In this document: positions 23,866 through 32,965 of the stretch, piece by piece
Numbering within the stretch: the stretch's first letter is position 1
Layout: every line of letters begins with the position of its first letter
NCBI RefSeq assembly: GCF_023241715.1
Contig: NZ_JALQCW010000039.1
Location: 1-64,000, forward strand
Origin: Pseudomonas morbosilactucae
GTDB lineage: Bacteria; Pseudomonadota; Gammaproteobacteria; Pseudomonadales; Pseudomonadaceae
Reading direction: 5' to 3'
DNA length: 64,000 nt
The notes under the pieces: model-generated
The model's input: the letters and a program-made list of their open reading frames with translations, nothing else
The model's database searches: none
Told to the model about the DNA's origin: nothing
Position numbers and translations under genes: made by a program

Positions 23866-25243
23866 TCGCAACCTCAAACACCTGCTCAACACCAGCAACT
23901 TCCGCCAAGCCACCACCATTGCCTTTATCTGCCTGTTGGTGGCCCTGGCCTCGATCATCCTCAGCAACCAACTGCTGGCGGTGGTGATGCGCAGCCATGT
24001 ACGGGACATGATCCTCACCGACGTGCGCACCCAGCAATTCCACGGCCGCCTGAATGACGCCGCAGCCGCTGCCAGGGCCCTGCGCGACGGCCAGCCCCTG
24101 GAGGTGCGCAAGGACCGTCACTCCATCGTCTTCGACGAGCGCGGCAATGCCCTGTTTGGCGATGCCCTGCTGCTGCCCCAGGTCGACTGCCCGGCACCGT
24201 GCAACACCAACTGGCGCCACGGCACCCTGCGCAGCGCCAAGGGTCGCGAATCGGAGATCCTTGGCCTGTTGATGCCGCTGCCCGGTGGCGGCCAGTACTT
24301 CAGCGCCTACGACCTGCGCCCCATGCTCGAACGGACGCGGATGATCCCGCTGATCGCCGGCGCCGGGCTGCTGGTGATCCTACTGTCCATTGTGCTGATC
24401 AGCCTGCCCTTCAGCCTGCGCAACCTGTACCGCATCAACAGCATCCGCGATGCCCTGGTGCGCTATTCCAGCGGCGACCACAGCGTGCGCGTGCCCTACG
24501 CCTTGCACGGCGACGAGTTCGACCAATTGGGCATCGAGATCAACCAGGGCCTGCAACGCATCAACAAGCTGATGGACGAGGTGAAGAACATCAGCACCCA
24601 CATCGCCCACGAACTGCGCACCCCGCTGACCCGCCTGCAAAGCCGCCTGCTGAATGCGGTGGACATGGTCGACGGCGATGCCCGGGATGAATTGCTGCGG
24701 GCGGTGCAAGACAGTGAACGCATCCAGAACCTGTTCCGCGCAGTGATGCGCGTGGCCGAAGTCGAGACCGGGCGCCTGGCCTACCAGTTCGAGGCGATCC
24801 AGGCCCACACCCTGCTGGAAGACATCATCGAGTACTACCTGCCCCTGGCTGAGGAGCGGCACTGTGAACTGCGGATCAGCGCCCGCCAGGATTGCTGGCT
24901 CTACGGTGACAAGGCGCTGCTGTTCCAGGCCCTGGCCAACCTGATCGACAACGCCTTGAAGTACGCCCCCGCTGGCTTGCCGATCACCCTGCGGGCCTAC
25001 AACCGCCAGGGCTTCAGCTACCTCGCCGTGGAAGACCGCGGCGCCGGGATTCCGGCCCAGCTCAGTGCCAAGGCCATCGAGCGTTTCCAGCGCCTGGACA
25101 CCAGCGGCAACACCCCCGGCAACGGCCTGGGCCTGACCATGATCCAGGCCATTGCCGAGCTGCACGGCGGGCAGTTGATGCTGGAAGACAACCACCCCGG
25201 GCTCAGCGCGATCATCCAGCTCAAGGACCGCCCCAGAGCCTGA
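23852..25243 (+). CDS. sensor histidine kinase partner
   Basis: 463 residues. Membrane segments at about 22-45 and 165-187 enclose a periplasmic sensor of about 115 residues that contains the pair C113/C117 (DCPAPC), possibly a disulfide or metal site. A HAMP-like linker, the phosphorylated His H253 in HIAHELRTPLTRL, and the ATP-binding N (NLIDNALKY), G1 (DRGAGIP) and G2 (GNGLGLTM) boxes follow. It phosphorylates the regulator encoded just upstream. The signal is unknown; the Fur site suggests the system is made under low iron. Confidence 0.9.
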   Translation: MYLADRNLKHLLNTSNFRQATTIAFICLLVALASIILSNQLLAVVMRSHVRDMILTDVRTQQFHGRLNDAAAAARALRDGQPLEVRKDRHSIVFDERGNALFGDALLLPQVDCPAPCNTNWRHGTLRSAKGRESEILGLLMPLPGGGQYFSAYDLRPMLERTRMIPLIAGAGLLVILLSIVLISLPFSLRNLYRINSIRDALVRYSSGDHSVRVPYALHGDEFDQLGIEINQGLQRINKLMDEVKNISTHIAHELRTPLTRLQSRLLNAVDMVDGDARDELLRAVQDSERIQNLFRAVMRVAEVETGRLAYQFEAIQAHTLLEDIIEYYLPLAEERHCELRISARQDCWLYGDKALLFQALANLIDNALKYAPAGLPITLRAYNRQGFSYLAVEDRGAGIPAQLSAKAIERFQRLDTSGNTPGNGLGLTMIQAIAELHGGQLMLEDNHPGLSAIIQLKDRPRA

Positions 25244-25257
25244 ACGTGCGTCGTTCC

Positions 25258-25311
25258 TTAAGCATTCTTAATAATCCCGTTGTTGCTTGCCAATTGAGAA
25301 TAAATCTTAAT
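25258..25311 (+). promoter_or_regulatory. flp/tad promoter with TTAAG-N4-CTTAA box
   Basis: TTAAG-CATT-CTTAA (25258-25271), 11 bases, TTGCTT (25283-25288), 17 bases, CTTAAT (25306-25311). The box-to-promoter spacing is identical to that at the promoters near 36.5 and 47.9 kb. It precedes the Flp pilin gene by about 70 bases. Confidence 0.65.
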
Positions 25312-25380
25312 ATCACCACCCGCCGGAAGGGCCTTTTCCTTCCGGTTTTTCATAGTGTTCCACCCTTCAGGAGCCCCCCC

Positions 25381-25581
25381 ATGGCCAACCGTCTTAAAGC
25401 CTTCCTTGCCGACGAAAGCGGCGTGACCGCCATCGAATACGGCATTCTCGCTGCCGCCATGGCCGCTGCTATCGGCGTGATCTTCGGCTCTGAAGGGGTG
25501 TTCGTGACTGCCCTCAAGGAACGCTTCGCCACCATCGCCGACCAGATCACCAACACCAACAACCCCGGCAGCACCAAGTAA
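25381..25581 (+). CDS. flp: Flp pilin (Tad pilus subunit)
   Basis: 66-residue prepilin. The leader MANRLKAFLADESG is followed by the Flp motif GVTAIEYGILAAAMAAAIGV; cleavage is expected after the Gly before VTAIEY. The Glu at +5 and Tyr at +6 are conserved for assembly. It is the structural subunit of thin adhesive Flp pili. The start ATG at 25381 follows AGGAGCC. It is the first gene of the Tad operon, processed by the peptidase encoded next. Confidence 0.95.
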   Translation: MANRLKAFLADESGVTAIEYGILAAAMAAAIGVIFGSEGVFVTALKERFATIADQITNTNNPGSTK

Positions 25582-25604
25582 GCGCAGCACGGCGGAGATC
25601 AGTC

Positions 25605-26165
25605 ATGCCTTCGACCCTCGCCATGCTCGTGCTGGTGCCTGCCCTGAGCTGGGTCATCTGCAGCGACCTGCTGTACCGGCGCATTCACAACACCCTGATC
25701 CTGACCCTGATCGCGCTGTGGCTGGCATTGCCGCTGATGGCGCTGCTGGGCCAGGGCCCTTGGGCGGCGTTGCAGCAGGGGCAGATTGTCCATGAAGTGT
25801 CCGGTTCCCTGACTGGCGCCGTGCTGGTGCTACTGGTGGGCTACGGCCTGTTCAGCCTGGGCCGGGTCGGTGCCGGCGACGTCAAGCTGATGGCCGTGAT
25901 GTGCCTGTGGATCGACTGCGACGACCTGATGGCGTTCCTGATCGTCACCGCCCTGGCCGGCGGCATGCTGGCCCTGGCGCTGCCCGCCCTGACCCTGGTG
26001 GAAAACGCCTGCGCCCAGGGCTGGTTGAAACTCGGCCTGCGCTACCCGCGGCTGAACATTCCAGTGCCCACCGTGCTGACAGCGGAGCGCCCACAAGGCA
26101 TTCCCTACGGCCTGGCCATCGCCAGCGGCGCCTTCTACACCCTGCTCTTCCCTATTCACTCCTGA
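25605..26165 (+). CDS. tadV: TadV/CpaA prepilin peptidase
   Basis: 186-residue membrane aspartyl protease of the A24 family. The two catalytic Asp are in SDLLYRRIHN (about residue 23) and GAGDVKLMAVM (about 89), both at membrane-cytoplasm borders; six hydrophobic segments are visible. It removes the Flp leader and probably those of the TadE/TadF pseudopilins. It lacks the N-methylase domain of PilD-type enzymes, as expected for TadV. Confidence 0.92.
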   Translation: MPSTLAMLVLVPALSWVICSDLLYRRIHNTLILTLIALWLALPLMALLGQGPWAALQQGQIVHEVSGSLTGAVLVLLVGYGLFSLGRVGAGDVKLMAVMCLWIDCDDLMAFLIVTALAGGMLALALPALTLVENACAQGWLKLGLRYPRLNIPVPTVLTAERPQGIPYGLAIASGAFYTLLFPIHS

Positions 26166-26180
26166 CCCAGGGCCGACCCC

Positions 26181-27086
26181 ATGAAAACCCCTTCCATTCT
26201 TCTGCTCGCCGGTGCCCTGGTAGTGGCCGGCGGTGCCGCGCTGCTGGCCCGGGCCCTGCTGGCCACGCCGCCGGCCCCGGTGGTGGTGCAGGTCGCGCCG
26301 CCCGTCGAAGTCACCCCGCCCAAGCAGGCGATCCTGGTGACCTCGCGAGACCTCAAGCCTGGCGAATTCCTCGACTACAGCGCCGTGCAGTGGCTTGAGG
26401 TCGACACCCAGCATTCGCCGCTGCTGTACTTCCTGCGGGACCAGGACAGCGTGGACCTGGTGCTCGGTGCCACCGTGCGCCAGCCCATCGCCCAGGGCCA
26501 GCCCTTACTCAACAACCTGGTGGTGCACGCCGGCGAACCCGGTTTCGTCGCCGCGGTGCTCAAGCCCGGCATGCGCGCCATCGCCGTGCCGACCAACGCC
26601 GTGGCCAGCAACTCCGGCCTGGTGTCCGCCGGCGACCGGGTCGATGTGATCCTCAGCCTCAACCGCTCCCAGGAAGAAAACCGCGGCGGCGTGGCGTCCG
26701 GCAGCTTGCCGCCGGTGGCCTCCCAGACCTTGCTCCGTGATGTGCGGGTGCTGGCCTTGAACAACGTGGCCCGCAGTGACTTGCGCCTGCGCGAAAGCGC
26801 CGCTGACCAGGCGGCGAAAAAGAAGCAGCGCCGCGATAACGAGTTCTACGAAACCGTGACCCTCGAAGTGCCGCCGCAACAGGCTGAACGCCTGGCCGTC
26901 GCCCGCGAGATCGGCACCTTGCAACTGGTGTTGCGCGGCCTGGCCGAACCCAGCAGCGGTCACCCCCTGGATGGCAATCGCCAGGCCACCACCCTGCATG
27001 ACGCCACCAGCATCTACAACTCCTTGGGCCGACCGGTACACACCTACCAAGGCAAGGATGTGCAAGTGGTCAAGGTCAAACAGTAA
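26181..27086 (+). CDS. cpaB: CpaB/RcpC pilus assembly protein
   Basis: 301 residues with one N-terminal membrane segment (about 5-27), then a SAF/beta-clip domain (about 50-115, with ITSRDLKPGEFLD-like ILVTSRDLKPGEFLDYSAVQ) and an RcpC-type domain with GMRAIAVPTNAVASNSGLVS and GDRVDVILS. It is a periplasmic protein thought to link the secretin to the inner-membrane platform or to peptidoglycan. A basic loop (AAKKKQRRDNEF) near residue 214 is unusual. It lies between the peptidase and secretin genes, as in other tad loci. Confidence 0.9.
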   Translation: MKTPSILLLAGALVVAGGAALLARALLATPPAPVVVQVAPPVEVTPPKQAILVTSRDLKPGEFLDYSAVQWLEVDTQHSPLLYFLRDQDSVDLVLGATVRQPIAQGQPLLNNLVVHAGEPGFVAAVLKPGMRAIAVPTNAVASNSGLVSAGDRVDVILSLNRSQEENRGGVASGSLPPVASQTLLRDVRVLALNNVARSDLRLRESAADQAAKKKQRRDNEFYETVTLEVPPQQAERLAVAREIGTLQLVLRGLAEPSSGHPLDGNRQATTLHDATSIYNSLGRPVHTYQGKDVQVVKVKQ

Positions 27087-27151
27087 CGCTTTCACCCCTA
27101 TTCACCGCCAGCACAGAACTGGCCGCACTCGCCCACTCGGAACCCAACACA

Positions 27152-28660
27152 ATGAAGTTCGCCTCGAAGACTCCGGCGTTGACGCTGGCGTGCGCCCTGA
27201 GCGCCAGTACGGCCTGGCCGCTGATCGCCCTTGCTGAAGAACCCGTCCAGGATTACCCCGAAGACCAAATCATTGGCCCGGTCCATGAAGACGTGGCCCC
27301 CACCCCGGAAGCGGAGTTCTACAGCCCGCCGGTCAAACGCCCGAAACTGCCGGCCAAGCTGACCCAGGTCAAAGAGACCGAAGACATCCAGCTGCTGGTC
27401 AAGCAAGGCCGCCTGTTGCAACTGCCCCGTGCCGCCGCCAAGGTGCTGGTGGCCGATCCTCGGGTCGCCAGCTTCCAGATGCCGTCCAGCAGCAGCGTGT
27501 TCCTGTTTGCCGAAGGCGCCGGCACCACCACCCTGTACGCCCTCGACGACAACGACGACGTGATCGTGGCGATCCGCCTGGTGGCCAACCATGACCTGGC
27601 GGCCCTGAGCCAACAGATCAACAACGAAATCCCCGGGGCCCACGTGGAGTTCGGCCCCTCCTCGGGCAACGGCCTGATCGTGCGTGGCCAGGTGCGAACC
27701 CCGCAACAGGCCAAGCAAGTGATCAGCAGCGTCCAGGCCTACCTGGGCTCCAGCGACGACAAGAACGGCGGCCAGGGAGGCGGCGGTGGCGGTGCGGGCG
27801 GCGGTGACGCGCCTCCGCCACGGGTGATCAACCAGCTCAAGGTCGAGCTCTCGGCCCAGGTCAACATCAGCGTGCGCATCGTCGAGGTGTCCCGCAGCCT
27901 GAGCAGCGAACTGGGCATGAACTGGGAAGCCACCCTGAAGAACAACAACTACTTCTTCAGCAATGCCAGCAGCCTGTTCACCGCCACCAACACCGGCATC
28001 ACCCCGCTGCGCACCGCCACCAATGCGGTGGCCGGCGGCTCCCATACCCGGGGCTCGACCAGCGTCGCCGGCTTGCTCACCGCGCTGTCCGAAGACGGCC
28101 TGGCCACGGTCCTGGCCGAACCCAACCTGACCGCCATGTCCGGTGAGACCGCCGGTTTCGCCGCCGGCGGCGAGGTGCCGATCGTGATCATCACCAACAA
28201 CAACGTGAGCATCGAATACAAGCAATACGGGGTCATCATGCGCATGACCCCCACCCTGCTCTCGCCCAACCGCATCAGCCTGCACGTGGCCCCGGAAGTC
28301 AGCGACCTCTCCGACGAGGGCGCCGTGACCCTGGAAGGCAACGTGATCCCGGCGTTCAAAGTGCGCCGCGCCGACACCACCGTGGAACTGGCCAGCGGCC
28401 AGAGTTTCGCCCTGGCCGGCATGCTGCGCAGCAACATCAACCAGAGCATCAGCGGGGTTCCCGGGCTCAAGGACATCCCCGGCCTGGGCCGCCTGTTCGA
28501 GACCGAGAAAAACGATCAGGCCGACACCGAGCTGGTGATCATCGCCACCGCCTACGTGGTCGAGCCCACCAGCCCTGGCGACTTGCAGGTCCCAGGCCGC
28601 GGCATTCGCGCCCTGGACACCCAACTGCCAAGCCAGGCATCCGCCGGCTACCTGTACTGA
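27152..28660 (+). CDS. rcpA: RcpA/CpaC outer-membrane secretin
   Basis: 502 residues. A signal peptide (about 1-28) is followed by an N-terminal pilus-secretin domain (about 75-150), a BON-like region (LAALSQQINNEIPGAHVEFG) and the secretin core (about 240-480, with VNISVRIVEVSRSL and VPGLKDIPGLGRLFE). A Gly-rich linker (about residues 207-220) splits the periplasmic and secretin parts. It forms the outer-membrane channel for the Flp pilus. Confidence 0.93.
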   Translation: MKFASKTPALTLACALSASTAWPLIALAEEPVQDYPEDQIIGPVHEDVAPTPEAEFYSPPVKRPKLPAKLTQVKETEDIQLLVKQGRLLQLPRAAAKVLVADPRVASFQMPSSSSVFLFAEGAGTTTLYALDDNDDVIVAIRLVANHDLAALSQQINNEIPGAHVEFGPSSGNGLIVRGQVRTPQQAKQVISSVQAYLGSSDDKNGGQGGGGGGAGGGDAPPPRVINQLKVELSAQVNISVRIVEVSRSLSSELGMNWEATLKNNNYFFSNASSLFTATNTGITPLRTATNAVAGGSHTRGSTSVAGLLTALSEDGLATVLAEPNLTAMSGETAGFAAGGEVPIVIITNNNVSIEYKQYGVIMRMTPTLLSPNRISLHVAPEVSDLSDEGAVTLEGNVIPAFKVRRADTTVELASGQSFALAGMLRSNINQSISGVPGLKDIPGLGRLFETEKNDQADTELVIIATAYVVEPTSPGDLQVPGRGIRALDTQLPSQASAGYLY

Positions 28661-28677
28661 GTCACGGAGAGATGCCC

Positions 28678-29334
28678 ATGCCTGCGATCAAACCCCTTCT
28701 GCCCCTGCTGGCCGCCACCCTGTTGCTCGGCGGCTGCGACCACCAGGTGCACAACCTCCGCGAAAGCCGTTTCGCCCCCTACGTCCAGGCCCAGGACGCG
28801 GTGGTCAAGCCCTCGGCGCTGATGGCCGCGTTGCACGCCAGCGACAGTGGCAGCCTGACCCCGGACTCCCTGGCCAACCTCAACACCTTGCTGCGCAGCC
28901 AGGGCCGCCTGCGTAACCAGACCCTGACCCTGCGCCCCTTCACCCCCGCCGGGGAAACCCTGGCCCGGCGCCTGGCCAGTGTGCTGCAGGAACTCGGCAC
29001 CCCGGCCCACCAGGTGATCCTGGCGCCGGTGCAACTGAGCGCCGCCGGGGGCAACAACGAAGACCTGCAGGTGGTCTCCGAAGCCATGGTGGTCAGCGTG
29101 CCCGACTGCGCGGTCGCCGATGGCGGCAACTGGACGGTCAAGCCGTTCCAGGCCACCGGCACCCTGGGCTGCGCCAACCGCGCCAACATCGCGCGCATGG
29201 TCGCCGACCCACGCGACCTGACCCGGGCCCAGGCCCTGGACAGCGGCGACGGCACCGCCGCGGTCAACAGCGTGACCCGCTACTACGACGACGAGCCGCG
29301 CGAGCTGCTCGACATCGACTTCAGCAAAAACTGA
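28678..29334 (+). CDS. cpaD: CpaD-type pilus assembly lipoprotein
   Basis: 218 residues from the ATG at 28678, chosen over the ATG at 28672 because GGAGAG is then at a normal distance. The signal peptide ends in a lipobox (LLLGGCD), so it is lipidated. The body has the CpaD pattern of RNQTLTLRPFTPAGETLARR and CANRANIARMVADPRDL. It is predicted to sit on the outer membrane and support the secretin as a pilotin-like factor, a role inferred from other tad systems. Confidence 0.88.
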   Translation: MPAIKPLLPLLAATLLLGGCDHQVHNLRESRFAPYVQAQDAVVKPSALMAALHASDSGSLTPDSLANLNTLLRSQGRLRNQTLTLRPFTPAGETLARRLASVLQELGTPAHQVILAPVQLSAAGGNNEDLQVVSEAMVVSVPDCAVADGGNWTVKPFQATGTLGCANRANIARMVADPRDLTRAQALDSGDGTAAVNSVTRYYDDEPRELLDIDFSKN

Positions 29335-29351
29335 CCCCCGGGAGCCTCGCC

Positions 29352-30584
29352 ATGAACGACCATTCGGTACCCCTGTCGAAGACCCCCGGCCAGCTGCCGG
29401 AACTGATGCTGTTCGCCTCCACCGCCGAGCAAGCCAAACTCTACGGCGAGCACCTGGCGCGCCTCGGCTACCTGGCCGAACGGGCCCTGCCCGGTGGCAT
29501 TGCCGCGGCCATCCAGTGGACCCGCACGCACCCGGTGCCGGCGCTGTTGCTGGTGGATCTGGACGGCGAAGCCCTGCCCTTGCAGGCCATCAATGAGCTC
29601 AACCAGAGCTGTGATCCGGCGTGCCAGATCATCGCCCTGGGCAGCCGCCAGGACGTCAACCTGTACCGCACCCTGCTGCACCACGGCCTGTTCGACTACC
29701 TGATCAAGCCCGTGCCTCTGGATCAATTGGCCGACACCCTGACCCGTGCCGCCGGAAGCGAACAGGAAATGCCTGCCCGCACCGGGCGCACCATCGCCGT
29801 CACCGGCGCCGCTGGCGGCAGCGGCACCAGCACCGTGGTCAGCGGCCTGGCCCGGCTGCTCTCGGAACAGCGCCACACCCATTGCGCGGTGGTGGACTTC
29901 GACCGGGGCAACGGCGACCAGGCCTTGCTTCTGGGCTACGAAGGCGAAGCCGGCCTGGCCGCGGTGCTGGGCAGCGAGGAAATCGACACGCGCTTCCTGC
30001 AACGCTCCATGGGCCAGATCAACGAACGCCTGTTCCTGCTGGCCCAGGAAGCCCAACTGCACGCCCAGCCGGAACTGTCCATCGAGCAGTTGCTGAACCT
30101 GGGGGGCAACCTCTGCCACATGTTCAACCAGGTGCTCTGGGACTTGCCCGCCGGGCGCCCGCAAGGTGCCCTGGAAGTGCTGGCCAATGCCCAGACGCGG
30201 ATCATCCTCACCGACCTCAACGTGCAGGACGCGCGCAACACCCTGCGCCTGCTGCGGGAGATCGGCGACGAGAGTTCCGGCCAGCAATTGCTGCTGGTGG
30301 CCAACCCGTCGCGTCAGCCCCAGGCCGGCATCGTCGAGCGTCGGCAATTCGAAGATTTCGTCGGCCGCCCCTTCGACCTGGTCCTGCCCCATGCGGGCAA
30401 CGCCTTGAGCCAGAGCCTGCTGCGCGGGCCCTTGCGCCTGGACAGCACGCCGGGGTTCCAGGTCGCCCTGCTGGAGCTGGCCGACCTGGCCTGCGGGCGC
30501 CAGCCCGACAAGCGGGGCACCGCGCCCCTGAGCATCATCAACCGCTTGAAGCACGCCCTGGGGCGCAGCCGTTCAGCGGCCTGA
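29352..30584 (+). CDS. tadZ: TadZ/CpaE localisation ATPase-like protein
   Basis: 410 residues. The N-terminal part (about 15-130) is receiver-like but lacks a clear phosphorylation site (LLVDLDGEALP in its place). The C-terminal part is a MinD/ParA-type domain whose Walker A is degenerate: GAAGGSGTST (about 152-161) has no signature or catalytic Lys. Such atypical ATPases place the pilus machine at a cell pole or focus. It may bind but not hydrolyse ATP. Confidence 0.88.
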   Translation: MNDHSVPLSKTPGQLPELMLFASTAEQAKLYGEHLARLGYLAERALPGGIAAAIQWTRTHPVPALLLVDLDGEALPLQAINELNQSCDPACQIIALGSRQDVNLYRTLLHHGLFDYLIKPVPLDQLADTLTRAAGSEQEMPARTGRTIAVTGAAGGSGTSTVVSGLARLLSEQRHTHCAVVDFDRGNGDQALLLGYEGEAGLAAVLGSEEIDTRFLQRSMGQINERLFLLAQEAQLHAQPELSIEQLLNLGGNLCHMFNQVLWDLPAGRPQGALEVLANAQTRIILTDLNVQDARNTLRLLREIGDESSGQQLLLVANPSRQPQAGIVERRQFEDFVGRPFDLVLPHAGNALSQSLLRGPLRLDSTPGFQVALLELADLACGRQPDKRGTAPLSIINRLKHALGRSRSAA

Positions 30585-30599
30585 GTCAAGGAAACCAGC

Positions 30600-31964
30600 A
30601 TGCTCATCCGTCAACCGAAAAAGCCCCAGGCACGGCCCGCGCCAAGCCCGGCGGCACAAGCCCCAAGCCAGCAGGAAGTGCGCGCCACCAGCGTCCAGCG
30701 CAACCCGACGAGCAAGGCCATGGACCCCGCCGCCGCGCACAATCGGCGGCTGATCCGCAGCCAGCTGTACGATCAGATCGACCCGCTGAAAGCCGCCAGC
30801 CTGGGCCGCGACAAACTGCGGATACAGATCGAGTCGGTGATCCGCCGCATCTGCGACGACAGCCGCCTGCAGCTGTCGCGCCAGGAAGAAGAAAGCATCG
30901 CCGAGGAGATGCTCAACGAAATGGTCGGCATCGGGCCGATCCAGCCGCTGTTGGCCGACGACTCGGTGAACGACATCCTGGTCAATGGTGCCGGACAGGT
31001 GTTCGTCGAGCGCTTCGGCAAGCTGGAGCTGTCGCCGATCACCTTTATCGATGAAGAGCATGTGTTCAACACCGCCCAGCGCATTGCAGCGGCCGTGGGC
31101 CGGCGCATCGACGAAAGCCACCCGATGGTCGATGCGCGCCTGGCCGACGGCAGCCGGGTCAACGTCATCACCTACCCGCTGGCCATCGACGGCACCACCA
31201 TCTCGATCCGTAAGTTCATGCGCCGCAACATGTCCCTGGAAATCCTCGCCGAGCGCGGGGCCATGTCCATGGAAATGGCCGAGGTGCTGCAACGGGCCAT
31301 GCTGGCCAAGCTCAACATCATCGTGTCCGGCGGCACCGGCGCGGGCAAGACCACCCTGCTCAACGCCCTGTCGCAAAAGATCAGCGACGCCGACCGCATC
31401 ATCACCATCGAAGACGCCGCCGAACTGCAACTGCAACAAGTCCACGTGGTACGCCTGGAAACCCGCCCCGTCAGCGCCGAAGGCACCGGCAAGGTCGACC
31501 AGCGCGACCTGGTGCGCAACGCCCTGCGGATGCGCCCGGACCGCATCATCCTCGGCGAGGTGCGGGGCGGTGAAAGCTTCGACATGCTCCAGGCCATGAA
31601 CACCGGCCACGACGGCTCCCTGTGCACCGTGCACTCCAACACCCCGCGTGACGCCATCATGCGGATGGAGAACATGGTGATGATGGCCAGCATGCAACTG
31701 CCCCTGGAAGCCATCCGCCGACAGATCGCCAGTGCGGTGAACCTCATCGTGCAGATCGAGCGGATGCGTGACGGCGCCCGGCGCGTGGTCTCCATCACCG
31801 AGATCTGCGGCATGGAAAACGACGTGATCCAGACCCAGGAACTGTTCGGTTTCAAGACCAGCAGCGTCGACGCCAAGGGCCACCTGATCGGCCAGTTCGT
31901 CGCCAGCGGCCAGCGCCCGCAGTTCTACACCAGCCACGCTCACCTGTTCGAAGGGCAGCACTGA
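30600..31964 (+). CDS. tadA: TadA/CpaF pilus assembly ATPase
   Basis: 454-residue secretion ATPase of the GspE/CpaF class. An N-terminal low-complexity region is followed by a helical domain (about 60-130), Walker A GGTGAGKT (244-251), an Asp box (IITIEDAAELQL), Walker B (DRIILGEVRGGE) and a His box (HDGSLCTVHSNTP). It is the hexameric motor that drives Flp pilus extension, and probably retraction. The stop TGA shares a base with the next ATG. Confidence 0.96.
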   Translation: MLIRQPKKPQARPAPSPAAQAPSQQEVRATSVQRNPTSKAMDPAAAHNRRLIRSQLYDQIDPLKAASLGRDKLRIQIESVIRRICDDSRLQLSRQEEESIAEEMLNEMVGIGPIQPLLADDSVNDILVNGAGQVFVERFGKLELSPITFIDEEHVFNTAQRIAAAVGRRIDESHPMVDARLADGSRVNVITYPLAIDGTTISIRKFMRRNMSLEILAERGAMSMEMAEVLQRAMLAKLNIIVSGGTGAGKTTLLNALSQKISDADRIITIEDAAELQLQQVHVVRLETRPVSAEGTGKVDQRDLVRNALRMRPDRIILGEVRGGESFDMLQAMNTGHDGSLCTVHSNTPRDAIMRMENMVMMASMQLPLEAIRRQIASAVNLIVQIERMRDGARRVVSITEICGMENDVIQTQELFGFKTSSVDAKGHLIGQFVASGQRPQFYTSHAHLFEGQH

Positions 31965-32965
31965 TGGACGCCCTTCTCGATCTGTTCACCCTGCTGGTGT
32001 TTGCCCTGGTGCTGCTGGTGTTCTTCATCGCCCGCAGCCTCAACGGCCGGCGCCGACGCGAGCAGGACACGGCGCTGCGCATGAGCCAGCTCAAGACCCT
32101 GCTGGAAAACCGCGACACCACCAGCGCCAAGCCGAGCGGCGCGCTGGGCGACGCCCAGGACGTGCTGCGCCAACTGGAAAACCCGCCCCTGGGCACGCTG
32201 CCGCTGGTGGGCCCGGCCTTTGCCCGTCTGTGGCTCAACCTGCGGGTGCTGGGCTGGCACAAGACCCTGCGCATGCGCCTGACCCTGCTGGTCATGGCCA
32301 GCCTGATGATTGCCGTGCTGCTGGGCCGCGACACGCCGATGCCGTTGCTGTTCGGCAGCCTGTTCGGTCTGCTGGCGTTCTTCGGCATCGGCAACCTGCT
32401 GTACCGCAGTGCCCTGGCCAAGCACCTCAAGGAGCTCAAGCTGAGCCTGCCCCAGGCCATCGATGCCATCACCCGCACCGCACGTGCCGGGGTGCCCATC
32501 AGTAACGCCTTTACCCTGGTGGCGGAAAACATTCCCGGGCCCCTGGCCGTGGAGTTCGCCCTGATCGACAACTGGCTGCGCCTGGGGGTGCCGCTGCGCC
32601 AGGTGATGCAGGACTCGACCCTGCGCGTACCGCTCAACGAGTACCGCTTCTTCGCGGTGATCCTGATCATCAACCAGGAAGCCGGTGGGCGCCTCGGGGA
32701 AACCCTCGACCGCTTGTCCGCAACCCTGCGTGAGCGCCACGAGCTGCAACTGAAGATCCAGGCCAAGACCTCGGAAGCCCGCGCCTCGGCGAAAATCGTC
32801 GGTGCCCTGGTGCCGCTGTCCCTGGGCTACATGTACCTCAACTCGCCCAAGGACTTTCACTTCCTGCTCAACGATCCCACCGGCAACAGCGTGCTGTTCT
32901 ACGCCTTTGGCAGCGTCACTCTGGGCCTGCTGATCACCCACCTGATGGTAAGGAGAGTGCTATGA
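31964..32965 (+). CDS. tadB: TadB inner-membrane platform protein
   Basis: 333 residues with membrane segments at about 8-26, 105-145 and 300-330 and a central cytoplasmic T2SS-F/GspF domain (about 160-290, with LPQAIDAITRTARAGVPISN and NQEAGGRLGETLDRLS). It forms the inner-membrane platform with TadC, coupling the ATPase to pilin polymerisation. The start overlaps tadA and the end overlaps tadC by four bases. Confidence 0.93.
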   Translation: MDALLDLFTLLVFALVLLVFFIARSLNGRRRREQDTALRMSQLKTLLENRDTTSAKPSGALGDAQDVLRQLENPPLGTLPLVGPAFARLWLNLRVLGWHKTLRMRLTLLVMASLMIAVLLGRDTPMPLLFGSLFGLLAFFGIGNLLYRSALAKHLKELKLSLPQAIDAITRTARAGVPISNAFTLVAENIPGPLAVEFALIDNWLRLGVPLRQVMQDSTLRVPLNEYRFFAVILIINQEAGGRLGETLDRLSATLRERHELQLKIQAKTSEARASAKIVGALVPLSLGYMYLNSPKDFHFLLNDPTGNSVLFYAFGSVTLGLLITHLMVRRVL

